Position numbers and translations under genes: made by a program. Below the pieces are notes generated by a model. The model had not been told where the DNA came from and searched no databases. It saw only the letters and a program-made list of their open reading frames with translations. From Atherix ibis (taxonomy: Eukaryota > Arthropoda > Insecta > Diptera > Athericidae), in contig OY282609.1 in assembly GCA_958298945.1 (NCBI GenBank), positions 10,150,326 through 10,214,325 of the forward strand: DNA of 64,000 bases. Direction: 5' to 3'. Below, piece by piece: positions 1 to 11,198 of the stretch. Position 1 is the stretch's first letter; each line of letters begins with the position of its first letter.

Positions 1-424
1 CTCTTAACTGTAAACCTCTCTCCCCCTCAATCACCGCAACACAACCATACCAAGGGATGGATGCCATGATTGATTGTACTCCTCTTGAATTTACCATTCA
101 TCGAGTCCAAATTTTTCAACTAAATCTTTTATTAGTTCATTAACCATACATGGGGCTGTGAAAGCCACAAGTAGCTATAAAAAAATCAATGTATTCGAGA
201 AAAAAATTCCTTTCTAGTTGTTAAACGATTGATAATCTATATTTTTAAATTTTTTCCCCCAAACCTTGTTACTTGTTCTGTAAAAAAAAAAGATTTCAAA
301 TTTTTTGGGAAGCCCCATTTGATAAAAAAAATTACCCCAGTGAATACAAAAACCACATACAATAATTGATATTTTTCCGAAAATCTTCGCTAATTTCAAA
401 TTAGATTTTTTTTAATGGCCGAAA

Positions 425-694
425 TCAAATTCGCCGCAGGGGTAAGAGTATCCCTCCGATGTGAGACATAAATGCCACGCACCTTTTCAATGGTTTAGTA
501 TATAAACGAGGTTTGTAGTGTATCTCATAGCAGAAGTATAACAATTGCGTCCGCGATAGCATCAGCAGTGAAATGCTTTGATACGTTTTCAGGGACATAG
601 CATGATATAAGCCTGGGTCTTTGTGCTCTTTAATGGTTATCAGCTGTGGCTCAACTCTGGCATTGTCATCGGCAAATGCACTGATGAAGTCCAT
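425..694 (-). CDS. uncertain 89-aa open frame, unknown
   Basis: An ATG-initiated frame on the minus strand, preceded in frame by a TAA three codons upstream. The first third (MDFISAFADDNARVEPQ...) has mixed, non-repetitive composition and looks more protein-like than most AT-rich frames here. The latter part is not obviously coding. I recognise no family. It could be a decayed gene or transposon fragment or a chance frame. No clean exon boundary or promoter was identified. Confidence 0.15.
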   Translation of the reverse strand: MDFISAFADDNARVEPQLITIKEHKDPGLYHAMSLKTYQSISLLMLSRTQLLYFCYEIHYKPRLYTKPLKRCVAFMSHIGGILLPLRRI

Positions 695-1397
695 GCACTC
701 TTAAAACAGCTGCGGTGCTCAGAGTTGAATTCGCCTAAAGCAACTGCCGAAAAAAGTGGTAATTAATTTAAATAAAAATTAGGTAATAAAAATTTTAAAT
801 TAAATAAAAATGTTTTTTTTTTTTATTTTTCAAAGTGATAAAAAATATTACAAAAAAAATGAAATTATTTTCAAAAAATCTAAGGAAAATGATTTTCATT
901 AAAATAAAACTTTGAATAAAAATTTATATTATTTTAGCTAACAAAAAAGTATTTTTTGAATAAAAACTTTCATAACAAAATAAAGTTAAATGTGTGATTA
1001 TTTGATAGAAGGTGCTGTATTATTCCTAGGTGAGCGTCTTCACAGTAACTTGTGAATTTTCAGTGCTCCTTTTATGGCGAAATGAGCCCATCGCCTAAGA
1101 AAATTTTGTTCAAAAAATCACCATCCAAAATCGATTGTTTTAGCACCCAATGCTCAACTAAACAATCCAAAAAAAGGCTATACTTTCCAAATCACTTAAA
1201 GGATAATCATTTTTATTCTTCAAATCCCACTTAAAATTTCCATATTTTGATTTGATTTTTATTTGAACCGAAGATTTTTTCAAAATAAAATGAAAACTTT
1301 TCATAAATATAAAAAAAAATCAAACATTTCAGTAAAATTGTAAAAGCTGAGCGCACACATGTTTAAAATGGATTGACCAGTTTTATAAGGCACTATA
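695..1397. other. AT-rich spacer, no gene seen
   Basis: Homopolymer-rich A/T sequence with no recognisable coding, RNA or repeat feature up to the TA that flanks the next element. Confidence 0.5.
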
Positions 1398-1399
1398 TA

Positions 1400-2116
1400 C
1401 GAGGTATGTTCAAAAAGTATCGCAAATTTTGAATTTCCGCAGATTACGTATATTCGATTTTCGATTTTTTGTGGCGTTATATTGGTACTCATGTCTCTCA
1501 CTTATGCCGACAAGTTCGGCCATTTCGAATGTTCAGTTATTTTTTGACAGCTGCTTTGCTTGCACGTGTTTTAGCTCGTCTTCGATTTTTGCCCATTTTC
1601 GACCGAAAGGAAACCATCCCACGAGTTTCTATCCCACGAGTTTCTTCGATTGCAGGGGCGTGGTGCATTATGAGTTCTTACCACAGGGTGGAACGGTCAA
1701 TAAGGAATATTACCTGTAAGTTATGCGCAAGTTGCGTGAAGCAATCCGCCAGAAACGCCCGGATTTGTGGAAGAACAAAAATTGGCTTTTACACTATGAT
1801 AACGCCGCTGCTCACGTATTGTTGCTTGTGCGGGAATTTTTGGCCAAACACAACACACTAATAATGCTACAGCTACCGTATTCCCTTCCCGAAACAGATT
1901 CTTTGATCCATTTTTTGGAATGGGCAAAAATCGAAGAAGAGCCAAAACACGTGCAAGCAAAGCAGCTGTCAAAAATTAACTCAACATTAAAAATAGCCGA
2001 ACTTGTCGGCATAAATGGGAGACATAAGTACCAATATAACGCCACAAAAAATCGAAAATCGAATATACGTAAACCGCGGAAATTCAAAATTCGCGAAACT
2101 TTTTGAACAGACCTCG
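1400..2116 (+). mobile_element. short mariner-like element with 197-bp terminal inverted repeats
   Basis: The element begins CGAGGTATGTTCAAAAAGT and ends with the inverse of CGAGGTCTGTTCAAAAAGT, with a TA on each side (1398-1399 and 2117-2118), as expected for IS630/Tc1/mariner insertion. The inverted repeats run 1400-1596 and 1920-2116, exactly 197 bp each, with scattered mismatches. That is far longer than the roughly 30-bp ends of classic mariners. Between them lies only about 320 bp with a piece of transposase, so this is a defective derivative of a larger autonomous element. The two arms produce similar open frames on opposite strands, which are repeat shadows and not genes. Confidence 0.85.
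1654..1884 (+). pseudogene. transposase remnant (mariner-type catalytic segment)
   Basis: One reading frame gives GVVHYEFLPQGGTVNKEYYL, then an in-frame TAA at 1717-1719, then VMRKLREAIRQKRP and LLHYDNAAAHVLLLVREFL. This matches the segment of IS630/Tc1/mariner transposases around the second catalytic Asp (the HxDN motif); the Asp codon is at 1798-1800. The frame then degrades just after a PYS that corresponds to the conserved YSPDLAP block, so the third catalytic residue is not recognisable. The N-terminal helix-turn-helix region and the first Asp are absent. It cannot encode an active enzyme. Confidence 0.8.
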
Positions 2117-2221
2117 TATATTGAGTAAAATTCTCATTTAATTTCTTGAGTTACTGCGGCATAGAAACTAATATTTTTCCATGTATCATATGAGTGGGCA
2201 TTTGCCTACCAAGATCTCCAC

Positions 2222-2263
2222 AAAACAGCTTGTATAACTATCATCAGTAATACAAGCTGTTTT
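2222..2263. repeat. 14-bp inverted repeat, 14-nt loop
   Basis: AAAACAGCTTGTAT at 2222-2235 is perfectly inverted at 2250-2263. It lies just outside the mariner-like element. No function is evident. Confidence 0.7.
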
Positions 2264-2264
2264 A

Positions 2265-2332
2265 ATTGACTTTTACAAACCGAAAAAAGCAATCGGAAAC
2301 ATTGACTTTTACAAACCGAAAAAAATCGGAAA
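2265..2332. repeat. two-copy direct repeat, 36-bp period
   Basis: The block starting ATTGACTTTTACAAACCGAA occurs at 2265 and again at 2301. The second copy is slightly shortened. It is a simple local tandem duplication. Confidence 0.7.
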
Positions 2333-2529
2333 ATTTCCAAAATGTTTGAATAAATTTTTGTGAAAATTAATAATTACTTAACAAATACTATAAATTAATT
2401 AATGTTATTCATTGAATTATTTTGAATTTCAGTAAATTGCTGGTAGAAGTAGTGCGTGACCTTGTATAATTTCGTGAACTTTTGGGAAAGTGCCTTCCTT
2501 TGGTATTCTTCCGAGAATAGAGAAGTAAT

Positions 2530-3219
2530 TTTTATGGAATTTAACTTTTGGTAAGTGTAGTTTTCTTTAATTATTTTATATCTTTAAATTTAATTATATC
2601 TTTGCAAGTTTAACACTTATTAAATAAAATTGTTTAGTTATTTGTCTGAAACGAGAGTCAAAGACCGTTTTGTAGTGCCATGATCTTAAATCCATTTGGT
2701 GACAGTATCAGGCCTACTTTCTTTTTCATCCTTAATTTATTTTAAACAATAGCACGTTATGAAATTTATTTTTAATTCAATTTTCCTTTTAACATATTTT
2801 GTTTAACTATTTTTTTACCTTACAGAATTTAAGTATATTTAAATTATTTAATATAGTTTTTACATACAGCTTCTTTTATGGAATTTAACTTTTGGTAAGT
2901 GTAGTTTTCTTTAATTATTTTATATCTTTAAATTTAATTATATCTTTGCAAGTTTAACACTTATTAAATAAAATTGTTTAGTTATTTGTCTGAAACGAGA
3001 GTCAAAGACCGTTTTGTAGTGCCATGATCTTAAATCCATTTGGTGACAGTATCAGGCCTACTTTCTTTTTCATCCTTAATTTATTTTAAACAATAGCACG
3101 TTATGAAATTTATTTTTAATTCAATTTTCCTTTTAACATATTTTGTTTAACTATTTTTTTACCTTACAGAATTTAAGTATATTTAAATTATTTAATATAG
3201 TTTTTACATACAGCTTCTT
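2530..3219. repeat. apparently perfect 344-bp tandem duplication with splice-like sites
   Basis: Copy 1 (2530-2873) and copy 2 (2874-3217, with the match running about 2 bp further) read identically base for base by eye. Each contains a consensus 5' splice site (G|GTAAGTGTAG, GT at 2551 and 2895). Each also contains a pyrimidine tract ending TACCTTACAG (AG at 2824-2825 and 3168-3169) and a second AG at 2868-2869 and 3212-3213. At the copy junction a 25-nt segment (2870-2894) is flanked by AG and GTAAGT like a micro-exon. Shortly after, 3226-3248 is another pyrimidine-rich acceptor-like sequence. The duplication is either very recent or an assembly artefact. Confidence 0.85.
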
Positions 3220-3248
3220 AACATATTTTTCTCTTATTTGTCTTGCAG

Positions 3249-3456
3249 ATTTCCAAGCATCGACAATTTGTCTGTAAAAATGTATTTTGGTTTATTTTTC
3301 TTTTTGGATAAAAAGAAGATATTAAATGATATTTTTAGATATTTTAGAGTAGAAAGGAGAAGAAATGTAGTAATTACACGTAATATTTTCGGTGAGCTTT
3401 TTAGAGGTAATTTTGATTTTTTTAATAAAAATATTTTTAATATTTTGGCTTCTTAA
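3249..3456 (+). other. open frame after a splice-acceptor-like sequence
   Basis: After TTATTTGTCTTGCAG (AG at 3247-3248) a frame stays open to a TAA at 3454-3456. The encoded peptide is rich in Phe, Ile, Asn and Arg and matches nothing I recognise. The acceptor-like sequence and the duplicated donor-like sites upstream are the only reasons to mention it. It is probably chance. Confidence 0.12.
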
Positions 3457-3469
3457 ATGTACCATGTTT

Positions 3470-5730
3470 AACTTGTTAAATAACTGCAGCTAAATTTGCT
3501 ATATTTTAAAAAACTTTAACTTTTAGATAATATTTTTAAGTTTCGGGATAAATTCGAAAATATTATGTATGACTTTTTAAAATAATACGTCATGTTTAGC
3601 CCATTGGTATGAGCATAAATTTTTCTAAGATCGTAACTTTGGTTTCATTAATTTATATAATACCACCATTAGTAGAAGAGGTATTTTTACCCTTTTATAC
3701 ATGATAAATGTTTGTGTTATTGAGTGCTAATAGCACTCAAATTTTCGATTAAAACCTTTACCCAATTTTTATGTATTTTTAAAAAAATTATCAACCTTGA
3801 AAATTGTGAAATTTTATTAAAATCTTTTTAAAAATATTTTTTTTAAAGCGTTTTTAGAAAAATTTCCTAGTTGGAAATTTTTAAAATATTTTTTATATGA
3901 AAACATTTATAAACACATTAAAAATTGATCATGGTGTACATTTTTTTTTATTCCATAATTATATTATAGAACTGCAGGATTTAAAAACACGAACATTTTT
4001 TATTGAAATTTTGCTTGTTTTACGAATATAGGAAAAATATAGCTTTTTATTATTAGAAATACTGCAAACATTTTTTAAAAAAATCCACAAAAATGATGAA
4101 ACTGCACAATTTTGTTAATAATAAACTGTGAATCCTTGAAAAAAGTTTTTCTCTTTAAGAAACATTTTTTCGTGTTCAAAATAATTTTTTTATTAATTTG
4201 GAAATATTTGCAAAATTTTTTTCTGGCATATTTTAAGGATACATAATTTATTTGCGTAGAAAACTATAAATTTATATAAGATTTGTGTAGAAAAGTCTTA
4301 GAATATTAATATTTTTTTTTTATATTTTAAGTTAACATTTTTTTTTTTAAATCCAAAATTTTTTTCTAATAATTGAAAAAATATATTTTTACTAATAATT
4401 TTGGATAAATTATTACCAATAATTTTTTTTTAAACAATATTAAAGGAAAAAAATTCAATTCAAAAAGTTTAAATATCCTAAAAATAAGATTGTTATTATA
4501 TAAATCAAAACAAAAAAGGATAAAAGTTTTATTGAAAACTTTACTCATTTATTTGGAAGTATGATTATGCAAACGGAAATCCCAAATAGCTCCATCATAA
4601 TGTATTTATTGAAATATGAAATATTCAAGAAAGTTTTACCGACTCCCACAATCAAGGGCGAGAAGAATTTATTTGTAATTTAACTAAAATCAATATAAAT
4701 CGCTGTTTGGAAAATAAAATAAATAGCCAAGAATAACGAACTCTTTTCAACAAAATAATATCTACACTAAATAATAATAAATCCAACTGACTGTTTTGTT
4801 GATTATAAACTTTATTCCTCGAATTTCCTGTATTTTTTTTTCACAGGATATTTAAAGAGCATAGAATTTATGGGAAAGTTTAGAGTTTTCGGAAATCTCG
4901 TCATGGTGGAATAGTTCATTCGACATAGCGAAGCACTTTCAATCTGATTCCGGCTTCGTTAAAATTTATTGAATCGTAATCGTTCCCATCCACATTCGCT
5001 AGTTTCTATTGATTTTCCAGGACAAACAGACGTTTTCGAATTTAACACTTGGTAAAGCTTTAAATCTACAATCTACGTTTTAGGCATTTCGAGAAAAAAA
5101 ATTGTTTGTTTTTTGTTGAAACCGGAAACGAAAAACGCAATTTCCAGCTATAATAACCAATGGGACACAGTTTGCAGTGGGAAAAGCTAAAAACAAAACT
5201 ATAAAATTGTTTGATAACTGATGGTTGGCAGTTTTCAGTACACGACGCAATATGATTTTAGTAGTAGATCAATGAATAGAGCAGTTTATTCTGCGTAAAA
5301 AATTCCACAACTTTCTTTAATACGGAGAGTCAATGAATTCTAGAAGTCTGCTTTGCTGAACAAACTAAAAACGAATTCATTTCCCCCCCAAAAAAAATAG
5401 AACAACTTCACAATTTTTTAGTTGAAATCATGCTTTCTGTCAGTTATCCATGAATTGACCAAACTTGATGCCTCCAGAGTGTATATTATCCTATAAAATG
5501 GTATTTTTAGAATATTTATAAATTAAAAGGATAGAAATTTTCTGTGAAATTCTGTATATTAAAAAATACTGAAATGAACAATAATAAATTTAAAAATAGT
5601 TTTTGTAATTGAACAGAAAAAATATGAAGTTTATTCACATACTTTTGAATATAAAAATTTTTGCAAGTGCAGTTTCAGAACTTTTAAGGTTTAGGTGACT
5701 AATGGTGGAATATTTTTGTTCTATTTTTAA
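3470..5730. other. AT-rich sequence, no gene seen
   Basis: Very AT-rich, with many A and T runs. The part around 4850-5400 is less biased but holds no open frame, transposon motif or RNA that I can recognise. Confidence 0.5.
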
Positions 5731-5739
5731 TTTTTGCAG

Positions 5740-7340
5740 ACATCTACTACTACAACATAGTAACAAAAAAGAATTATGGAGAGTATAGTAATTAACGTGA
5801 AGAATTATGGAGAGTAAACATCCATCGAAGTTTCTCCTGCAAAGCTGTTAAGCCTCAATATTTTGAGGCTTAAGTCTTCGATGGCTATTTTTAGGAAAGG
5901 TAGTGGAAGATAGTTCTTGAATAAGGGGATTTGTGTGATTATAGAAATGAGAATAGAATTTTTTATAACAAGACAAAGGACTTTGAGATCATGGTGGCGA
6001 AGACTATTGCTTTTTATAACGAACATAAAAAGAAGCGTCGAAAATTTCGACGGAGTATTTTTGATTAAAGGGATTAGATTTAATAGGAATTAAAAGGTCC
6101 CCAAAGTTCTAGTTCATAAGTCCATATTGGTTTCAGTAGGGCATTATGTAAAAGTACTTTGCTGTCTATAGTATGTTTAGAACGTTTGTCTAGAAATCGA
6201 TGTAGTTTTTAGTTCCATGTCAAGCGTTTACCTATGTTCAGTCCTAAGTAACGAACCATTAAGGTATATGGAATGACATGGTTTATGGCGGAGACTAAAA
6301 GTTACGTAGGTAGACTTACATTCATGGACTTTTATTCTCCACCTAGTAAACCAGTTCTGTAGGATTTGGATTTGGTTTTCGAGAATTGCGGAAGCATATT
6401 GGGAATTTTTTATAAATGCAAAGCCAGTAGTATTGTCGCGTATGTAGCAAAGAAGGTATAGGGGATGTCGGATGTGTAAATGTTATAGAGAATGGGTCCA
6501 AATATACAGCCCTATGGTATACCAGCTAAGATCAGAGAGATATTGGATAGTTCGTTGGGTTCATTTACTTGAAAGTGTCGGCTGGAAATGAATGATCTTA
6601 GGAGTAGAAAATAGGTGGAAGGAAGGATGCTTTTGAGATTCTAGAGTAAGTCTGGGTGCCAAATTATATCAAAAGCTTAATATTGTTTTGGGAGTATATC
6701 AAGAAACACACTGAAATAAATTGGGAATTCAATTTGAGGATTTGATTGGGAATTCAAATTCAAATTGAATTCCCAATCAAGTGTGTTTCTTGAGGATATC
6801 AAAAAACACACTTGATTGGGAATTCAATTTGAGGATTAGAGTAGGGGATGTAAGCGATAGGGGACTATTTTTTCAAAGATTTTTGAGATGATTTGAAGGA
6901 GACTTATTGGTCTATGGGAAGGTGATTGGCTTATTGGTTTATTGAACTTAGAAATCATCTTTATAAAGGCGAATAAACGTGATATTCTAAGGACGGAGTT
7001 ATATAATGTGTCAAGCAAAACTTTTGCTCTTTTAAGAAGTTGTCGGGGTATATTGGAGGTGATCAGATCATAGTCAGGAGCTTAATTTTTGGGAAGGATT
7101 TTGATTAAATTAGAAACTTCGGAAACCGTGATTGCTTTTGGAGGAATATTCATGGGTAAGAGAAAGTTTAGTTCTTTATCGATTTTAGTACAATGTATAT
7201 CCTCATGTAGAGTAAATGCTTCTCTAAGGTGGTCAGCAGTAGCGTCCCTTTTCCGTCAGTTTTTCGTAAAGGGGTTGGAACATTTAAATCAAAAAATTGC
7301 CTCAACGGCATTATTTGATAAGAAAAAATGTCCTCTTACG
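5740..7340 (-). mobile_element. Jockey-like non-LTR retrotransposon remnant
   Basis: Read on the minus strand, successive frames give the linker before the reverse transcriptase (ATADHLREAFTLHEDIHC, then an APDYDLIT block near 7080, the usual KAPGYDLIT). Next come the fingers (SHRPISLLQIISKIFEKI, 6850-6910) and the palm block (ILAGIP-stop-GCIFGPILYNIYT near 6500). The catalytic YADD is degraded to TYATILLAL. C-terminal debris follows, and the 3' end near 5760-5830 (AGGAGAAACTTCGATGG) is shared with the copies at 18000 and 53250. Several frameshifts and stops are present. No 5' ORF or endonuclease is seen, so this is a 5'-truncated dead copy. Confidence 0.8.
6742..6832. repeat. nested inverted repeats inside the Jockey remnant
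   Basis: Arms 6760-6793 and 6799-6832 are inverted copies (33 of 34 match) around a 5-nt loop GGATA. The left arm also pairs with 6742-6757 through a 16-bp perfect inverted match, and a third direct copy of GGGAATTCAATTTGAGGATT lies at 6723-6742. This is scrambled fold-back sequence, not a normal part of the retrotransposon. Confidence 0.85.
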
Positions 7341-7399
7341 AGAACAATTATCTTCCTTGTTAAAATCTACAATTTTCCAAATTCGAAACACTAGATATT

Positions 7400-10210
7400 T
7401 TCACGAATTTTCCAAAAAAATAAATTTGTTTGTGGTTTTAAACTGTTGACTATTATTGACAATGTTGATTTGGTTTTAATAAATCTAAGCCACGCAGCTT
7501 ATTATAAACGTTTGAAGTAAATTTTGTGTACTACATAAAGTCTTAGAGAATAAAAAATGTCACTAATAGAAAATATTCGGTTTTCTTTCTTTCATCCTTT
7601 GCATAATTTAATATTATTTGAAATTTTTGCGGTTATTCTTTTTTTCTTTGAAAATTGCAGTCCTCCACTAATAAAAGCGCTACAATCCTCTATTTTTTTT
7701 GCAAGAACTAGTCAGGTTCCATACGTTCGATTATAGTTACACTGCTATGCTTTGTATAGGAGTATTGCGCCAATCGAAAAGTCCTCGTCATCTTATTAAT
7801 TATTAATTCGAATGCAGTCAATTAATTTCCATGAAATAAGCAGAACCATAGTGAAAACTTATTCCCCTAATTACGTATACAAGGAATTAATGTCCAACTG
7901 ATCTTTATCACAATGCAAAACATGTGGAGGAGGTACTAACTCTGCCCGGTCCTTTTCACTTCGATCCACATCGATCCGATTTTACTTTACTTCTAATTGA
8001 GTTTATTGGGGTCTGTTCATATGTACGTATGTATGTGTACGAATAGATATTCATAAATAATTTTTAAGAAAAATGATAAGAACAAATTATAATTAATTCA
8101 GGGACACCTCGTCGGTAACGTATTGTGGATCAATTAAAATCCATTTGAATAGTTGGGCTAATTTGCAAACAAAATATTCCTTAATAATAATTATTGATTC
8201 GAAAAAAACTACATGTCAAATACGAGCTAAATTTCCACTTGTGTCCCCATAGAAATTCTGTTCCACTTGTACACGTTCGTATAACTTGTCATTTCGTACA
8301 AGTTGTAAACTTTCCAAGTGCCTTGCTCAGGAGTGAATATTGCATGAACGTGGAAATCGATCCCACACGGAAGTAATTGTTTCGATGTCAATTAATTTTT
8401 TATTGATTGGAAATCTATGAGTTGGCAGTGTCCTGTTCGAATTGAACTTCTTCTCTTTATGTATGGGTTTTGAATTCCCATTAAAATTATTACAACTAAA
8501 ACGATTTGTCCTTTTCTTGAAACTCTGCAATTCGATGATCGAAAGCATGGTGGTATATGAACGAAAATAGAATAGAATTCGAAATGACTTTTCTTCCATT
8601 TTAGGTAAAAGCAATTTGATTGTTGCAAATTTTCTATTATTTATTTTCAATCGTATAGTTTTACGTCTTCAATTGGTTCATATTCGATAAAAATGATGGT
8701 ATTGTCATAGAAAATCGTGTATATTTTTTTTTAAAACAAATTATTTTTTACTAACAAAAGTGATTCGCATGCAGAAATTATGATGAGAAAATCAATCGGT
8801 TAAAGTTTTATCAATAAAAAAAAATTTTATCATATAAAAAAAGCTTAGTTTTAAAATTATTAACTGGTTTCTTTCTGAAGTTATTAACTAAAATTTTGGG
8901 AGTTCTCAGCAAAAGAGTTTTTCTTTGGAATTTCCAGGAAGAAATATGAAATTATTTTTAAATTTTTAAGAAAACCTTTTTAGTGTTAAAATAAACATAA
9001 AAAAAGAACTCATATTTTTTGAAATATAAATTCAAATAAATTTGTTAACATTACGAAAGTAAATTTTTAATTATTTCCCATTTACACTTATTTCTATTTC
9101 AAGGACCTTTAAGAGAGAAGCAAATATGGAAAATTTTATGCCTCTTGATTTTTAATTTTGATTGATAGTTTTTTTAAAAGAATTTGACATATTTTCTTCT
9201 TTGAAATTTTGCAATTCTAACAAATTACGTTTGGTATATGATATTTATCCTGTGCATAGAATAACAAATAATTTGTTCCGATAACTAATCAATATTTTCG
9301 GTGAATTCGGAAAACGCAAAATAGTACTTCCTTTTTTGGAAAATTCTACAATTTTCTGGCCCAGGAATCTCTCCGATCTTTCTAACTCTGTCAATGAGTT
9401 CATGTTCTTGTATTTTGGGTACTTTATTTTGGGTACACATACCTCACAGCCCCTTTCTAGCCCCTTCCACCATATCCACTCAGCTAAAAAGTAACATTAA
9501 CAAAACGAAATATGAACAACACTAAAGCATTATTTAGCATTCAGTCTTATTTATTTATTTAATTTTTTTTTAACTCATAAAATATGTTTTTCTGTTAAAA
9601 ATTAAGCGAATAAAGTACATGAAAAATGACAACGAGTTCATTTTTTTCAAATCATTTACGCTTTACGATCTGTTTTTATCCTTCTTATTGTTTGTTGTTG
9701 TCGGAGTTGTTCATTAAATTGAAATTGCATTATTTACAGTTAATATATTGGGGAGCATTAAAATTGATGGAAATCCTGCTGATAAAAAATCAAACTTTTA
9801 GAGTTCCAGTTAAAGAGCGATTTTCTCTTGTTTCGTTAGATTTTCTTGTTTTTTAGAAGAAAAAATTCGCAAGCAGAAAAGTTGATTAGCTTACATTTTA
9901 TTATTGATTATTGATTATTTTGTAACGAATTGTAACTTTTATTTTAGGAGCAATTTTGTTATTTGTTCAAAATTATGTGCAGTTGAAGAATTTGGCAACA
10001 ATTTATTATATAATCATTTTGTAAGTAAAAGTAGAGAAATATTAAAGAAATTTTTCAAAAAAAAGTTCTTATTTCTGTATTTTGTTAAAAAGAAACTTTT
10101 CTGCAATTTTTTCATTCTAAAGATAAAAATGCCTATTTTTTATTGAAAATATTTCAAATTTTTAAAATTTTTTTACATAATTTAATAATTAAAAAAAAAG
10201 TTTTTCCATT
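7400..10210. other. no recognisable gene or transposon
   Basis: 7900-8650 is less AT-biased than its surroundings. It contains a long but unconvincing minus-strand frame at 8327-8650 whose initiator would be TTG, and a GTACGTATGTATGTGTAC palindrome-like motif near 8020. Its composition would suit regulatory or unique DNA, but nothing specific can be claimed. The rest is AT-rich. Confidence 0.4.
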
Positions 10211-10215
10211 ATAGA

Positions 10216-10490
10216 GTTTTTGAATACCTCAATATCGTTTTCCAAGTCCTTATTTTATTTTCTTAACACATATTAGCATGTGCTTAAAAATCTGAACAGG
10301 TCTTACTGATCGATCGTTTTGATAAATAAGCCCCTACCTCATATCCTAGGGTTTTTATCATGAAGTTCAGTCTATTGCAGAGCTTCTAAATACTTCAATA
10401 TCATTTTCCAAAGTCCTCTTTGAATTTTTTAGTACAAACTAACATGCTCTGAAATATCTAAATAAGTCTTATTGGTCAATCTAACTTACA
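10216..10490 (+). repeat. two diverged copies of the I-like LINE 3' UTR
   Basis: Blocks starting near 10216 and near 10382 are similar to each other (AATACCTCAATATCGTTTTC against AATACTTCAATATCATTTTC, then GTCCT..., then CAGGTCTTACTGATC against TAAGTCTTATTGGTC). They resemble the sequence around 53840 and 58190, just upstream of the conserved 3' end of the I-like LINE family. No coding part remains. Confidence 0.55.
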
Positions 10491-10509
10491 AATGAGTCCC
10501 TAACAAAGT

Positions 10510-11110
10510 GGGCATTGCTAGTTTATTTAATGAAACTGGTCAAACGTATTAGGTTTTGTCTAAGAATATTAAAGAGAGAACGTAGAAAAGGAGTTGTTGA
10601 GAGATACTAAGTTGGTATGTAGGATGCGGTGCGTTAACCAAAAGAAGGCCATGCGTAAGTACGGTATGCCCAATTCGAATTTAGAGAAGTTTTCTTGCCC
10701 AGATATTTTTGTGGTGCTTATTGGGTGGATTTGTTTGATTCAGTCTTTTCGTCTATGCATGGTGAAAGATGTTGAAAGTTATTTGGTCAGAAAATGCGGT
10801 AAATTCAAAATCATAGTGAACGCAGGACGGTAGGGAGTCTTTCTTCAGAAAAGGGAAATTTATATTAAATAAGATTGCACACTTCAAAAGATATTGTGTG
10901 GTCATAAAAACTTGCATCATTCAGCATAAGTATTGAATTACCCAATCTACCAATAGAAAACTGGATTGCCATTTGTCTTTTGCATCTACTTAGTCTTCTA
11001 GATATTCTCAACTCCGCTCCTAATCGCGGTTTCTATTCTGGGCGTAGGAGGGAGATTTAGTTTTTTCTTCAAATCAGAGGTAATATGAAAAAGGAGAAAA
11101 ATAAATTGAG
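10510..11110 (+). repeat. repeat A, diverged partial copy
   Basis: 10515-10620 (TTTATTTAATGAAACTGGTC...) resembles 27400-27510. 10965-11055 (GCCATTTGTCTTTTGCATCTACTTAG..., TTTCTATTCTGGGCGTAGG) resembles 27755-27835 of repeat A. An open frame at 10594-10833 lies between these blocks; I recognise no domain in it. It could be a decayed coding part of the autonomous parent of repeat A, but that is only an inference. Confidence 0.5.
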
Positions 11111-11198
11111 ATACAAAGGATAATTTAATAAGCAAAAGTTGTTTTGAAACAGCAGAAGTTCGACCAGTTTCGATCAAGATTGAGTCCACCCTAGTATG

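Noticed and set aside
1721..2087. Minus-strand frames resembling plus-strand frames at 1429-1861
   Set aside because: They are the two arms of the 197-bp inverted repeats read from opposite sides, not genes.
8327..8650. 107-codon minus-strand frame
   Set aside because: TTG start, no domain, biased composition and another overlapping frame on the same strand.
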